From: Treponema sp. UBA7590
GTDB lineage: Bacteria; Spirochaetota; Spirochaetia; Treponematales; Treponemataceae
Reading direction: 5' to 3'
DNA: 64,000 bases
Assembly (NCBI GenBank): GCA_002478955.1
Contig: DLKK01000084.1
Coordinates: forward strand, 31,355-95,354
The notes beneath the pieces are model-generated. The model had not been told where the DNA came from and did no database searches. It saw nothing but the letters and a program-made list of their open reading frames with translations. How positions within the stretch are numbered: position 1 is the stretch's first letter; each line of letters begins with the position of its first letter. The position numbers and the translations under genes are program-made. Positions 52,638 through 61,418 of this stretch are shown here, piece after piece.

Positions 52638-52647
52638 AAACGAACTC

Positions 52648-53430
52648 CTATTTATATTGTTTTAAGAACCATCTGTAAATAGCGTTCATTCTAACAGTCA
52701 TTGAATCCTGAATCTGAGCGCGAACTCCCATCAAATTTTTTGCGCTAACATCAGCAACAAGATATAAAAGCAAATCATCGCCCAAATCAATTGAAACAAT
52801 ATTCATTCTAAGATGCTCAGGCATAACAGCTTTTATACCAAGCTTGCTCATCGGAATTACGTTCAAAAATGTGGCAAAAATAACATTGTCTTTCTGGTAA
52901 TAATTCAGCTTATATTTCGTATCTCCAAAAGTGTGATCATGCTGGTAACCGTAAGCTTCCAGTCCATCTGTAGGACCTTCCAAAGGATCTGCAATTGGCT
53001 CATCTGAATCCGCAGAGGCAACTGCATACGCTTTTTTATAAAGAACATCTTCTTTTCCGCCGTTGTGAATGTAAGTCATTCCCTGCATTTTACTTATCGA
53101 ACGGAAAATAACGCTCATACTGTCAACATTAACTTTTGAGGCATCATCTGTAAGCTCAGATTTTGGAATCAAATAAACAAATTCCGCCAAAAACGGAACT
53201 CCTTTTTCTTTTTCGCAAATCAAATCACTTTTTATCTGTTCTGAATAAGGACAATTTGGAACAACAGACAATTCTTTTTCATTTTTTGGATGAATAACTG
53301 TAATATTTCCATTTGTCTTTAGATATTCAGCATATTCTGGACTTAAAATATCTTCAAGTTTTGTGTTCTGGGCAAAAATCATTGCAGCCATTCCAAAAAT
53401 GAACATTGCCGCAAAAATAATTTTTTTCAT
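52648..53430 (-). CDS. Exported hypothetical protein, 260 aa
   Basis: The protein has a signal peptide ([21 protein letters not shown]) and no lipobox or membrane segment, so it is periplasmic or secreted. The rest is a mixed alpha/beta fold with [21 protein letters not shown] and a C-terminal [18 protein letters not shown] believe it belongs to an uncharacterised spirochaetal family but assign no function. GGGGG precedes the ATG. It is 10 bp upstream of the CFBP gene in the same direction, so the two may be co-expressed and share an envelope-folding context. Confidence 0.7.
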   Translation of the reverse strand: MKKIIFAAMFIFGMAAMIFAQNTKLEDILSPEYAEYLKTNGNITVIHPKNEKELSVVPNCPYSEQIKSDLICEKEKGVPFLAEFVYLIPKSELTDDASKVNVDSMSVIFRSISKMQGMTYIHNGGKEDVLYKKAYAVASADSDEPIADPLEGPTDGLEAYGYQHDHTFGDTKYKLNYYQKDNVIFATFLNVIPMSKLGIKAVMPEHLRMNIVSIDLGDDLLLYLVADVSAKNLMGVRAQIQDSMTVRMNAIYRWFLKQYK

Positions 53431-53508
53431 ATTTCCCCCTAAAATAAAAAAAACATTTAAAATTTAAAAGCACCATTTAGCAAAAAGTTACAAATGGTGC
53501 CATAAAAA

Positions 53509-54219
53509 TTATCTTTCAAAACCTTTGTAAATTACGCGAACTTGTTTATAAAGTCCTTCACCTTCAGATTTTGTATCAATATCTGGAATATCGTTCAAAG
53601 TTGTATGGATAAGTCTTCTTTCAAAAGGATTCATTGGTTCAAGCAAAATTGATTTGTGAGAAGTATGAACTTTATCAGCAGTTGTATAAGCCAATCGAAC
53701 CAAAGATTCTTCGCGGCGAATTCTATAATTTTCTGTATCAAGAATCACACGGATTTCTTCATGTCCAAGGCGACCAGCATAAATATTTGCCAAAAGCTGC
53801 AAAGCATCAAGATTTTTTCCTTTACGTCCAATCAAAATTGAAGAATTCTGTGAATCAAGCTTAATGCCGATTTTCTTTTCCTCGCGGAAAACAAGCTCAA
53901 CTTTTACTTCGTAACCCATTTTTTCAATTACGTTTTTAACAAAATCAACCATTTTTTCTTCAAATTCGCCCTGTGGAACAGGATTTACAGCATTTTTGCT
54001 GACCGCCGCAGCAGCAAATGAAGAACCGTTTTCACTCAAAGTAGACGGCTGTGCATCATCCAAAGTATGAACACAAATTTTTACATATCCGTTCTTAAAA
54101 AGAGTTTTTTTCTGTGATTCCAAAATTTCAACATCAAACTGATCTCTTTGAAGACCAAGTTCATTTGCAGCAATTTCAATTGCTTCTTTTTCAGTTTTTC
54201 CTTCAAATTCGTAAGTCAT
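53509..54219 (-). CDS. jag: RNA-binding protein Jag/KhpB
   Basis: The 236-residue protein has the Jag N-terminal domain (YEFEGKTEKEAIEIAANELG), a KH domain with IGRKGKNLDALQLLANI (about 133-150), and a C-terminal R3H domain (RLIHTTLNDIPDIDTKSEGEG). KhpB with KhpA binds many small RNAs and mRNAs and affects cell-envelope synthesis in Gram-positives; its role in spirochaetes is not known. It follows yidC by 22 bp in the usual rpmH-rnpA-yidD-yidC-jag order. GAGGAAAA precedes the ATG. Confidence 0.93.
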   Translation of the reverse strand: MTYEFEGKTEKEAIEIAANELGLQRDQFDVEILESQKKTLFKNGYVKICVHTLDDAQPSTLSENGSSFAAAAVSKNAVNPVPQGEFEEKMVDFVKNVIEKMGYEVKVELVFREEKKIGIKLDSQNSSILIGRKGKNLDALQLLANIYAGRLGHEEIRVILDTENYRIRREESLVRLAYTTADKVHTSHKSILLEPMNPFERRLIHTTLNDIPDIDTKSEGEGLYKQVRVIYKGFER

Positions 54220-54241
54220 TTATTTTTCCTCTATTGTTTTA

Positions 54242-55987
54242 TTATTTATTTTTTCTACGAGAAATTTCTGCTTTTTTTGATTTCATAGCCTTGTTTATAA
54301 TTATCTGCTGAACCATCTGGAAAATATTGCTGACTGTCCAATAAAGCAACAATCCAGAAGGAGCATTATAAAATAAAACAAAGAATAAAATCGGCATACC
54401 ATACATCATCATTTTCATCTGAGCCTGGGAAGAACCAGTTGCGCCAGCAGTTCCGCCCATATTCGTAATTTTTCCAAAAAACAGCTGGGAAGCAAGATAA
54501 ATAAATGGAAGAATTCTCAAATGATTTCCAAAGAATGGTATATTAAATTTAAATACATAAATACTATCACCAGAAGAAAGATCTTCAATCCAATGTGGAA
54601 TAAAACTTGAACCGCGGAATTCAAAATAATTGTTGAACAAGTTATACATTGACCACAAAATAAGGAACTGAACAAGCATAGGAAGACATCCGCTCATTGG
54701 GTTATATCCAACTTCCTTGTAAACTTTTGCCATTTCCTGCTGCATTCTTTGAGGATTATCTTTGTATTTATTCTGAACAGCCTGAATTTTAGGCTGGATT
54801 TCCTGCATTTTCAAAGTAGACATTGACTGATTTTTTGTTACAGGGAACATTGCAAGCTTAATCAAAATTGTCATAATGATGATAGAAACACCCCAGTTAT
54901 GAACAACTTTATTTATAACTTCCATAATCCATTTAAGAATCGTTTCAAGCCAACCAAGCCAACCGTTTGAATTCAAACTTTCTGTAAGTCTAAGTCCGCT
55001 CAGTTTCCAGACATTTTTTTCCGCAGAATTATAAATTTTAAGGTCTTTTTCATTTCTTGGACCAAAATACAGATAATATGTATCTTTTACGTCTGTTGAT
55101 TTTACAGGTTTTCTAACAGCAATTGCCTGAGCATTTGCATAATTATTCACTTCAACAATATTTGAATAATAAGAATAATCCATTGCAGAAGAATTTTCCG
55201 GAATCAAAATTTCTTCAAAATATTTTCCGCCAATTCCGTTCCACAAATAATCTTTGTTATACAATTTGAATTCAGGTTTGCTGCCAATAATTTGCTTTTT
55301 TGCCTTGTTTCCATTGTATGAAATAAACTGGCGGTTTTCATATCTGTTCAACTTTGGATTAAAATATGGACCAATCTGCGGAGAAGTTCTTAAAGTATAG
55401 ACAAATTCTGTTTCATCATCTGAATGGAACAAAATTTCAAGCCTGAACATATAATCGTCTTCAAAAGTATATCTTTTTCCAAAAGTAACTTTATGACTTT
55501 TTCCATCTTCGTCTGTAACAATAAAATTCTTTGTGAACAAATAATTCTTTTCATCAGGCTGGGAAAAACTAAAAAGGTCATTTATAATCTTTGCGTTGTA
55601 TTTTGAACTAAAAGCAACTGCACAAGCCCTGTTAAAATCAGAAACATTATCAACCATCTGAACGCCATCTTTTGTATCAACATCAATATGATCGCTCAAT
55701 TTATAGCTGACAATGTCGCCACCTTTATTTGTAAGAACAACTTCAGTTTTAGCTGTTTTTACAACAATTTGTTTTTCTTCTGTAACTTCATTAACAGATT
55801 TTACACCAAAATTATTGATTTCTTCTGAAACTTTTTCAGTATTTTTTTCTGAATCAGAAACAGAATTTTCAGTAACTTGATTTTCAGGTTTAGCTGGAGT
55901 TTTTGGCATAAAACGTGACTGCAAGATAATAGAAGCCACAACAACAATTGTAGAAAGTACAATTGCCATAATTGTGTTTTTATTCAT
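54242..55987 (-). CDS. yidC: Membrane protein insertase YidC
   Basis: The 581-residue protein is the Gram-negative-type YidC. It has an N-terminal helix (IMAIVLSTIVVVASIILQ), a large periplasmic domain (about 60-345) and the conserved insertase core of five helices with WGVSIIIMTILIKLAMFPVT, MQEIQPKIQAVQNKYKDNPQRMQQEM, NPMSGCLPMLVQFLILWSMY and the C-terminal MMMYGMPILFFVLFYNAPSGLLLYW. It inserts membrane proteins with or without SecYEG. It lies between yidD and jag. A CTCC-complement Shine-Dalgarno precedes the ATG. Confidence 0.96.
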   Translation of the reverse strand: MNKNTIMAIVLSTIVVVASIILQSRFMPKTPAKPENQVTENSVSDSEKNTEKVSEEINNFGVKSVNEVTEEKQIVVKTAKTEVVLTNKGGDIVSYKLSDHIDVDTKDGVQMVDNVSDFNRACAVAFSSKYNAKIINDLFSFSQPDEKNYLFTKNFIVTDEDGKSHKVTFGKRYTFEDDYMFRLEILFHSDDETEFVYTLRTSPQIGPYFNPKLNRYENRQFISYNGNKAKKQIIGSKPEFKLYNKDYLWNGIGGKYFEEILIPENSSAMDYSYYSNIVEVNNYANAQAIAVRKPVKSTDVKDTYYLYFGPRNEKDLKIYNSAEKNVWKLSGLRLTESLNSNGWLGWLETILKWIMEVINKVVHNWGVSIIIMTILIKLAMFPVTKNQSMSTLKMQEIQPKIQAVQNKYKDNPQRMQQEMAKVYKEVGYNPMSGCLPMLVQFLILWSMYNLFNNYFEFRGSSFIPHWIEDLSSGDSIYVFKFNIPFFGNHLRILPFIYLASQLFFGKITNMGGTAGATGSSQAQMKMMMYGMPILFFVLFYNAPSGLLLYWTVSNIFQMVQQIIINKAMKSKKAEISRRKNK

Positions 55988-56054
55988 GAAAAATTCTCCT
56001 CAGGCAGTTTTTATCTTTAAGTTTTATCTTTCAGACAGAACTTTTTCCATGAAT

Positions 56055-56276
56055 TTATGGAACGGGATCATAACCACCTTTGAAAAAAGGATTACAACGT
56101 AATATTCGTTTAATTGCTAGAAAAGTTCCTTTACCAGAACCATATTTTTGAATTGCTTCCAAAGCGTATTGAGAGCACGACGGTGTGAATCTGCAACAAC
56201 GAGGGTGCAAAGGCGAAATATATTTTTGATAAAATCGGATAAAAAAACAGAAAAATTTTATTAAAAAATTTTTCAT
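56055..56276 (-). CDS. yidD: Membrane protein insertion efficiency factor YidD
   Basis: The 73-residue protein carries the full YidD signature: [28 protein letters not shown] and the C-terminal [14 protein letters not shown], including the conserved cysteines. It assists YidC-dependent insertion at the inner membrane. Its ATG overlaps the rnpA stop by 4 bp (ATGA), so the two are coupled, and yidC follows. Confidence 0.95.
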   Translation of the reverse strand: MKNFLIKFFCFFIRFYQKYISPLHPRCCRFTPSCSQYALEAIQKYGSGKGTFLAIKRILRCNPFFKGGYDPVP

Positions 56277-56635
56277 TCTTTAATTAATCCTGCCTTTTGA
56301 AACAATGTACGAAATTGAACACATCGCGTGCTGAACGAATCATTTCCGGGATAAACAAGTATCAGAATATCATACCCGGTGTTCAGATGTGTTTTAAAAA
56401 AACGATAAGCTTCGCGGCTGTAGCGTTTAGACAAATTTCTTTTTACTGCGTTACCATAACCGCGAGGCAAAGGAAAAGCAACTCGATTTTTTTCTGTGCC
56501 GTTTTTTTTAAAAAAAATTTTAGCACCAGAAATGCTCGCCCTATTTCCTTTTTTAAACAGTGTTTTGAAATCAGCAGGATTTTTTATTCGTTCTTCACGT
56601 TTAAAAAATCCTGTTTTGACTAACTCTGTTTCCAT
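56273..56635 (-). CDS. rnpA: Ribonuclease P protein component
   Basis: The 120-residue basic protein is the protein subunit of RNase P. The family's RNR motif is present in diverged form as [28 protein letters not shown], preceded by [13 protein letters not shown]. It binds pre-tRNA leaders with the RNase P RNA, whose gene is not in this window. It starts 11 bp after rpmH and overlaps yidD by 4 bp. Confidence 0.93.
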   Translation of the reverse strand: METELVKTGFFKREERIKNPADFKTLFKKGNRASISGAKIFFKKNGTEKNRVAFPLPRGYGNAVKRNLSKRYSREAYRFFKTHLNTGYDILILVYPGNDSFSTRCVQFRTLFQKAGLIKE

Positions 56636-56646
56636 CCCTAATAAAA

Positions 56647-56802
56647 TCAGTATGGCTTCTTTTCATCAGAAATTGAAAGTTTTGCTCGGCCCTTAGCACG
56701 ACGACGTGCAAGAACTTTGCGTCCACCTTTAGTAGCCATTCTAGCTCTGAAACCAAATTTTCTATTGCGTTTAACTTTGCTTGGTTGGTATGTACGTAAC
56801 AT
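56647..56802 (-). CDS. rpmH: 50S ribosomal protein L34
   Basis: The 51-residue protein reads [20 protein letters not shown] at its start and contains [18 protein letters not shown], the L34 consensus, ending in SDEKKPY. The second residue is Leu where most L34 proteins have Lys. It is a short gene that a length cut-off would miss. GGAG precedes the ATG by 10 nt, and a TATAAT promoter is 48 bp upstream. rnpA follows 11 bp downstream. Confidence 0.96.
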   Translation of the reverse strand: MLRTYQPSKVKRNRKFGFRARMATKGGRKVLARRRAKGRAKLSISDEKKPY

Positions 56803-56850
56803 AAGTACAATGCTCCTTCTTTATAAATAAAATCCGTATATTTTATGCGA

Positions 56851-56879
56851 ATTATAAAATATCAAAATATAGTAAACTA
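56851..56879 (-). promoter_or_regulatory. Promoter of the rpmH-rnpA-yidD-yidC-jag operon
   Basis: On the minus strand TAGTTT (-35, 56874-56879), a 17-nt spacer and a consensus TATAAT (56851-56856), about 48 bp upstream of the rpmH ATG. Confidence 0.5.
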
Positions 56880-56884
56880 ATATA

Positions 56885-57427
56885 TCAATTATTTCTATTT
56901 TTGGTCAACATAGTTTGTCTTATAGTATCAAACATTGACTTTAAATTTTCAGGAAGTTCATTACTTTCTTCCTTTTTAGTTTCGTCTGATTTTTTATATT
57001 TGTTAATAAATTCATTCTCTTTTTTTATTTTTTCCGCCATTTTATTGTTTTCTTTCATTAATTCAGAATTATAATCAACTGAATTTAAAACAGCGTTGCT
57101 TCCTTTTGTCCTGAAAACAAGACTTTCTATTTTCATTTCAGGAATATACATTTTTAAGCCATTGATAATAAATTTTGAATAGAATTGCATCATCTGAGAC
57201 CAACCCGGATGATCAGTTTCAATAAGCAAAGTTCCATTCTTTATGTCAACAATTGAACTGTGGTCATACAATTTTTGCCCAAATTCCTTGTCACCAGCCC
57301 GATTTATTTTTGTTACAACAGATTTCCAGGAAGAATAAAATTTATTGTTTCGTTCTAAAGTTGCTTTTTCTATGCAGTCAAAAGTTCTGCTCAACATTTC
57401 TGAACAATCAATAATTTCATCCTTCAT
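56885..57427 (-). CDS. DUF721/DciA-like protein
   Basis: The protein of about 180 residues (start MKDEIIDCSEMLSRTF) carries the DUF721 core: FYSSWKSVVTKI, LYDHSSIVDIKNGTLLIETDHPGWSQMMQFYS and the KIESLVFRTK strand. DUF721 proteins are related to DciA, the replicative-helicase loader used by bacteria without DnaC, and they typically sit next to recF. A charged, helical C-terminus follows. It overlaps the recF stop by 11 bp. The ATG at 57427 is preferred over one 12 nt upstream because GGAG lies 6 nt before it. A helicase-loading role fits the origin context but is inferred. Confidence 0.75.
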   Translation of the reverse strand: MKDEIIDCSEMLSRTFDCIEKATLERNNKFYSSWKSVVTKINRAGDKEFGQKLYDHSSIVDIKNGTLLIETDHPGWSQMMQFYSKFIINGLKMYIPEMKIESLVFRTKGSNAVLNSVDYNSELMKENNKMAEKIKKENEFINKYKKSDETKKEESNELPENLKSMFDTIRQTMLTKNRNN

Positions 57428-58520
57428 ACCATTCTCCATTTTTTATTTTGTAAATTTTTGTGCTTTCCTTCATATATTTTTCATAAGGTTCACCTGGCAA
57501 AAAAGTACAAAAAAGCTGATCATATTCAGGAAGAAGAGCTGTTATTTTCTGCCTTTTTTCAGGATCAAGTTCAAGCATAACATCATCCATCAAAAGAACT
57601 GGCTTTATTCCTGTTAATCTTGTGTAATAAACAGACTGAGCTACCCTTAAAAGCAAAGAAACAAGACGACACTGACCTGTAGAAGCCGTAGGCACAAACT
57701 GTTTTCCATCTTTTATAAAAATAATTTTATCTCTGTGCGGACCTGAAAGGGTAGTCTGCATAATTTTGTCCTGATCTCTTTTATTTTTAAGAAGTTCAGT
57801 TATGTCATTTACGGAAGGAAATTTTGTTCCAAAATCTTGTTTAATTTCTTTCCAGCTTGGAATATAAGAAATCATAACATTTTCAATGCCGGAAATCTGT
57901 TCATAAAGTTTTCCAAAAATCTCATTAAACTGAAAAACAAGCTTTTTTCTTTTAAGCTGAATTTCCAATCCTTTTTGAGCAAGCTGAAAATCGTAAATAT
58001 CCAGCATTTCGTATTTACATTCTTTTAAAAGTAAATTTCTTGTCTTTAAAATTTTACGATAATTTCTAAGATCATCAATGTAAAGTTCATCATACATTGT
58101 TAAAGACTGATCCAGAAAAAATCTTCGGAATTCTGGTTCACCGGTTGCAAAACGCATATCATCATGACAAAAAATCACGCATGGAATTGTATTTACAAGC
58201 TCTTTTCTATCTTTTATGCGCTTTGAATTTTTTTCAATTATTTTTTTTCCTTTGTCGTAAATAATCCTTATATTTTGGGTACTTTCTTTTTCATTAGTAT
58301 ACAAAGAATTAATTGAAAAATTCTGTTCTCCTTCCTTAATAATCTGTGCATCCGCATGAGTTCTAAAAGATGAACCATATGCGGAATAGTAAAGAGACTC
58401 AAGAAGATTGCTTTTGCCCTGACCATTTTCGCCGACAAAATAAACTTCATTTGCAAAAAGATTTATCTTATCGTTTTTTAAATTGCGAAAATTTACTAAT
58501 GAAAGAGAAAGAAATGGCAT
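57417..58520 (-). CDS. recF: DNA replication and repair protein RecF
   Basis: The 367-residue SMC-like ATPase has Walker A VGENGQGKSNLLES (about 30-43), the family sequence IPCVIFCHDDMRFATGEP, signature STGQCRLVSLLLRVAQ and Walker B PVLLMDDVMLELDPEKR. RecF loads RecA at gaps with RecO and RecR. It lies 3 bp after dnaN, in the dnaA-dnaN-recF order of bacterial origins, and overlaps the DciA-like gene. Confidence 0.95.
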   Translation of the reverse strand: MPFLSLSLVNFRNLKNDKINLFANEVYFVGENGQGKSNLLESLYYSAYGSSFRTHADAQIIKEGEQNFSINSLYTNEKESTQNIRIIYDKGKKIIEKNSKRIKDRKELVNTIPCVIFCHDDMRFATGEPEFRRFFLDQSLTMYDELYIDDLRNYRKILKTRNLLLKECKYEMLDIYDFQLAQKGLEIQLKRKKLVFQFNEIFGKLYEQISGIENVMISYIPSWKEIKQDFGTKFPSVNDITELLKNKRDQDKIMQTTLSGPHRDKIIFIKDGKQFVPTASTGQCRLVSLLLRVAQSVYYTRLTGIKPVLLMDDVMLELDPEKRQKITALLPEYDQLFCTFLPGEPYEKYMKESTKIYKIKNGEWYEG

Positions 58521-58523
58521 TTA

Positions 58524-59627
58524 TTAGCCGTTCAAATTCATTGGCATTATGATATGGAAAAAATCTGCAGCAGGTTCTGGACGCAATGTGATTGCTTTCA
58601 TTACCTCTGTAAATTCAAAAACAACGTTTTCTGTGCTGATATTTTTTAAAGGTTCAGAAACATAACGGCTATTCAACGCAATTGTAATTTCATTTCCTTC
58701 GTATTGGCATGGAATTTCTTCATCTGCTGTTCCTATTTCAGATTCAGGTGAAGTCAGTATCAAAGTTCCAGAACTAATCTTAAAAAGAACGCGGTTTACT
58801 TTTTTATCAATCATGATTTCAATTCTTCTTAAAGCTGATTCAAGATCTGACTTATTTACTGCAAAATAAAAATTCTGTTTTTCTGGAATTACTTTTTGAT
58901 AATTAGGAAACTGACCTTCCAAAAGTTTTGAAGAAAATTCATAACTTCCAAAACGTACAAAAATCAGCTTATCTACAATTGCGAGCTGAATATTTCCTTC
59001 ATCCGGTGCATTTTTAAGAATACATCTAAGAATTTTTGTTGGAACAATAGAAGGTTCAAAATTTATTCCAGCCGGCAAATCTTTTTCTGCATAGGAAAGA
59101 CGTCTTGCATCTGTTGAAACTGTTACAAATTTATCTTCTTTCTTAGTGAAATAAACACCTGTCATAAAATATCGGTTCTGGTCTTCTGAAACAGAAAAAA
59201 TTGTATGCTGAATCATTTCCTTTAAATCTTTTGAAGGCATTTCAAAGAAAGGAACATTATTTGCTTCTGGAATTTCAGCGAATTTTTCGCTTGCAATGCT
59301 TTTTAGCTGAAATTTTACTTTTTTAGAAACAGGCTTGATTGTAACTTTTATATCTTGCTGTTCAAATTCAATTTCTCCTGAAGGTAAAGAAGAAAGAATA
59401 TTGCTGAATTTATCACAAAAAATTGTTGTGCTTCCTTCTTCTATTACATCAACTGGAATGTTTGTAATAAAATTTACAGCAGTATCGGAAGCTTTTATAG
59501 TCAATGTGTTGTCTTTTGCAATTAAAAGTATATTTGAAAGTATAGAAATAGGACTTTTATTTGTAATAATTTCCTGGGCAATAGAAATTTCTTTTATCAT
59601 TGCTTCTCTGTCGAACGTGAATTTCAT
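58524..59627 (-). CDS. dnaN: DNA polymerase III beta subunit (sliding clamp)
   Basis: The 367-residue protein (start MKFTFDREAMIKEI) has the three clamp domains: N-terminal LLIAKDNTLTIKASDTAV, central FFEMPSKDLKEMIQHTIFSVSED and YFTKKEDKFVTVSTDARRLS, and C-terminal ALNSRYVSEPLKN with the closing HIIMPMNLNG in the place of the usual MPMRL. It tethers polymerase III to DNA. ATG at 59627 is preferred because AAGGAGACT precedes it; six extra codons upstream are unlikely. It is 3 bp before recF. Confidence 0.95.
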   Translation of the reverse strand: MKFTFDREAMIKEISIAQEIITNKSPISILSNILLIAKDNTLTIKASDTAVNFITNIPVDVIEEGSTTIFCDKFSNILSSLPSGEIEFEQQDIKVTIKPVSKKVKFQLKSIASEKFAEIPEANNVPFFEMPSKDLKEMIQHTIFSVSEDQNRYFMTGVYFTKKEDKFVTVSTDARRLSYAEKDLPAGINFEPSIVPTKILRCILKNAPDEGNIQLAIVDKLIFVRFGSYEFSSKLLEGQFPNYQKVIPEKQNFYFAVNKSDLESALRRIEIMIDKKVNRVLFKISSGTLILTSPESEIGTADEEIPCQYEGNEITIALNSRYVSEPLKNISTENVVFEFTEVMKAITLRPEPAADFFHIIMPMNLNG

Positions 59628-59858
59628 ATAGTCTCCTTTTTTCACATGTTTAGAATTTATTAAATTTATATAAATTTAGTAAATTTAATAATAAGTACGC
59701 GTTTAAAGTGGAAAAGTTACTTATCTTTTTATAAATAAAAGAATTGCATTGTTTATAACTAAGACAATCTTATTCACTTTAAAATAACTTATTCACAATT
59801 TTAATTGATTTTTTTTATTATGAACAAGTTATCCACAGCATTTTAACATAATATATAC
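59628..59858. other. Candidate chromosomal origin (oriC) between dnaN and dnaA
   Basis: The 231-bp spacer holds an exact DnaA box TTATCCACA (59829-59837) and near matches TTATTCACA (59789-59797) and TTATTCACT (59770-59778), all in the same orientation. Next to dnaN is a very AT-rich stretch (about 59650-59694), a plausible unwinding element. The flanking genes, and the divergence of gyrB from dnaA, fit an origin. Confidence 0.65.
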
Positions 59859-61289
59859 CTATTTGCTGTATTTTTTAACTTCCTCCATCAAATTTTTTAT
59901 TTTTTGTAAAAGAGAAGGATCTGAATTTATTTTTTCTACAATTTTGTTGTATCCATTCATTATTGAGGTATGATCTCTTCCGCCGAATTCATTTCCAATT
60001 TCTGTGTATGCATATTCTGTCATTTCGCGGGTTATATAAACTGCAATAAATCTTGGAATGATATATTTTTTATCTCTTCTTTTTCCTTTTAGTTCTTCAA
60101 CTTTTATATTGTAAGCTTCTGCAACTACTTTTTGAATATTTTCTATTGAAACATTTCCGGCTCCAGGTGCGGCATAAAGATTTGAAAGCTGCTGTTGAAC
60201 AATTTCTAGTGTTATGTTCGGGCTTACAAATTCGGTATACATAATAATTTTGTTCAAAGCTGACTCAAGGTCGCGGATATTTGTTTCTACAGTTCTTGCA
60301 ATATAGTCAATAATTTCTTCTGGCAAAGCTTTGTCTTTATTTTCCAGCTTTTTATGGATAATTGCTTTTCTTGTGTCAAAATTAGGAATGTGTAAATCTA
60401 GACAAGCTCCACTTCCAAGCCGACTTACAAGTCGTTCTGCCATATTTCCTATTTCATTCAAAGGACGGTCGCAAGTAAAAACCATCTGGGCTTTTTTCTT
60501 GTGCAATGCTTCAAAAACGTAAAATAATTCTTCCTGAAGTCCGCTTTTTCCATTTAAGAAGTGAATATCATCTAATAAAAATACGTCAAGATTTCTATAT
60601 TTGCGTTTAAATTTTTCTGTTGTCTTGTTGATTATAGAAGAAGAAAATTCATTCAAAAAACTTTCTGTCTGAATAAAACAAATTTTTTTTGTTTCAGAAC
60701 TGTTTTTTAGAATTTCATTTCCGATTGCCTGCATTAAATGAGTTTTTCCAAGTCCAACTCCGCCATAAATAAGAATTGGATTTGTTTTTTCGCCAGGAGC
60801 AAGAGAAGCTGCATAACAAACGTTATAGGCAAATTTGCTTCCAATTTCTTCACCAGTTACAAAATTTTCAAAAGTAAAATTCGGATTTAATGTTGAATTT
60901 GTATTTTTTTGTTTAATCTGTTCTTTTTGAATTTGAGTTTCAATTTTTTTTGGTTCAGATGAATTTTTTATGGATTTTATTTCTTCTGAATCAGAATTTA
61001 AAGAAGCCGGTTGAATCGTAATTGAATTGAATTTTGGAATAAGATTTATTTTTGGACGTCCGGTTATTTCACAGATTTTATTTTCAACTTTTTTGATATT
61101 TCCTTTTGAAATCATTCTTTGCCATAAAAATTCTGATGGAACAGAAACTGTTATTGTGTCTAAAGTGTCCTCAAGATATTCCATTTTATACCAAAGCACA
61201 AATTCATTTTCCTGGCCATTGTTTTTATATTCTTCATGTAATTGTTCCATTACAAATGGCCAAATTTCTTTATAATTCTGTTCACTCAT
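59859..61289 (-). CDS. dnaA: Chromosomal replication initiator DnaA
   Basis: The 476-residue protein has domain I (about 1-90), a long polar linker, an AAA+ domain with TFENFVTGEE, Walker A YGGVGLGKTHLMQAIG (about 182), DVFLLDDIHFL, RLVSRLGSG (sensor) and the C-terminal DNA-binding domain with GGRDHTSIMNGYNKI (about 440). It opens the origin at DnaA boxes. The ATG lacks a Shine-Dalgarno; a consensus -10 is 8 nt upstream, so the leader is at most one or two bases. Confidence 0.96.
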   Translation of the reverse strand: MSEQNYKEIWPFVMEQLHEEYKNNGQENEFVLWYKMEYLEDTLDTITVSVPSEFLWQRMISKGNIKKVENKICEITGRPKINLIPKFNSITIQPASLNSDSEEIKSIKNSSEPKKIETQIQKEQIKQKNTNSTLNPNFTFENFVTGEEIGSKFAYNVCYAASLAPGEKTNPILIYGGVGLGKTHLMQAIGNEILKNSSETKKICFIQTESFLNEFSSSIINKTTEKFKRKYRNLDVFLLDDIHFLNGKSGLQEELFYVFEALHKKKAQMVFTCDRPLNEIGNMAERLVSRLGSGACLDLHIPNFDTRKAIIHKKLENKDKALPEEIIDYIARTVETNIRDLESALNKIIMYTEFVSPNITLEIVQQQLSNLYAAPGAGNVSIENIQKVVAEAYNIKVEELKGKRRDKKYIIPRFIAVYITREMTEYAYTEIGNEFGGRDHTSIMNGYNKIVEKINSDPSLLQKIKNLMEEVKKYSK

Positions 61290-61297
61290 AGTTTATG

Positions 61298-61327
61298 ATT
61301 ATAAACTGCCTTTACTTTTTTAATCAA
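61298..61327 (-). promoter_or_regulatory. Promoter of dnaA, near-leaderless
   Basis: On the minus strand TTGATT (61322-61327), an 18-nt spacer and a consensus TATAAT (61298-61303), ending 8 nt before the ATG. There is no Shine-Dalgarno in the short leader this predicts. Confidence 0.6.
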
Positions 61328-61355
61328 TCAAAGTATATTTTAAATAAGTTATTTC

Positions 61356-61361
61356 TATAAT
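61356..61361 (+). promoter_or_regulatory. -10 box of gyrB
   Basis: A consensus TATAAT lies 57 bp upstream of the gyrB ATG, with AAGGAAAA as a Shine-Dalgarno in between. No convincing -35 is at the standard distance. Confidence 0.45.
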
Positions 61362-61418
61362 ATTCAATTTCATGGATATAAATTTCCGAAAAAATCATGC
61401 AAAATCAAGGAAAAAATA

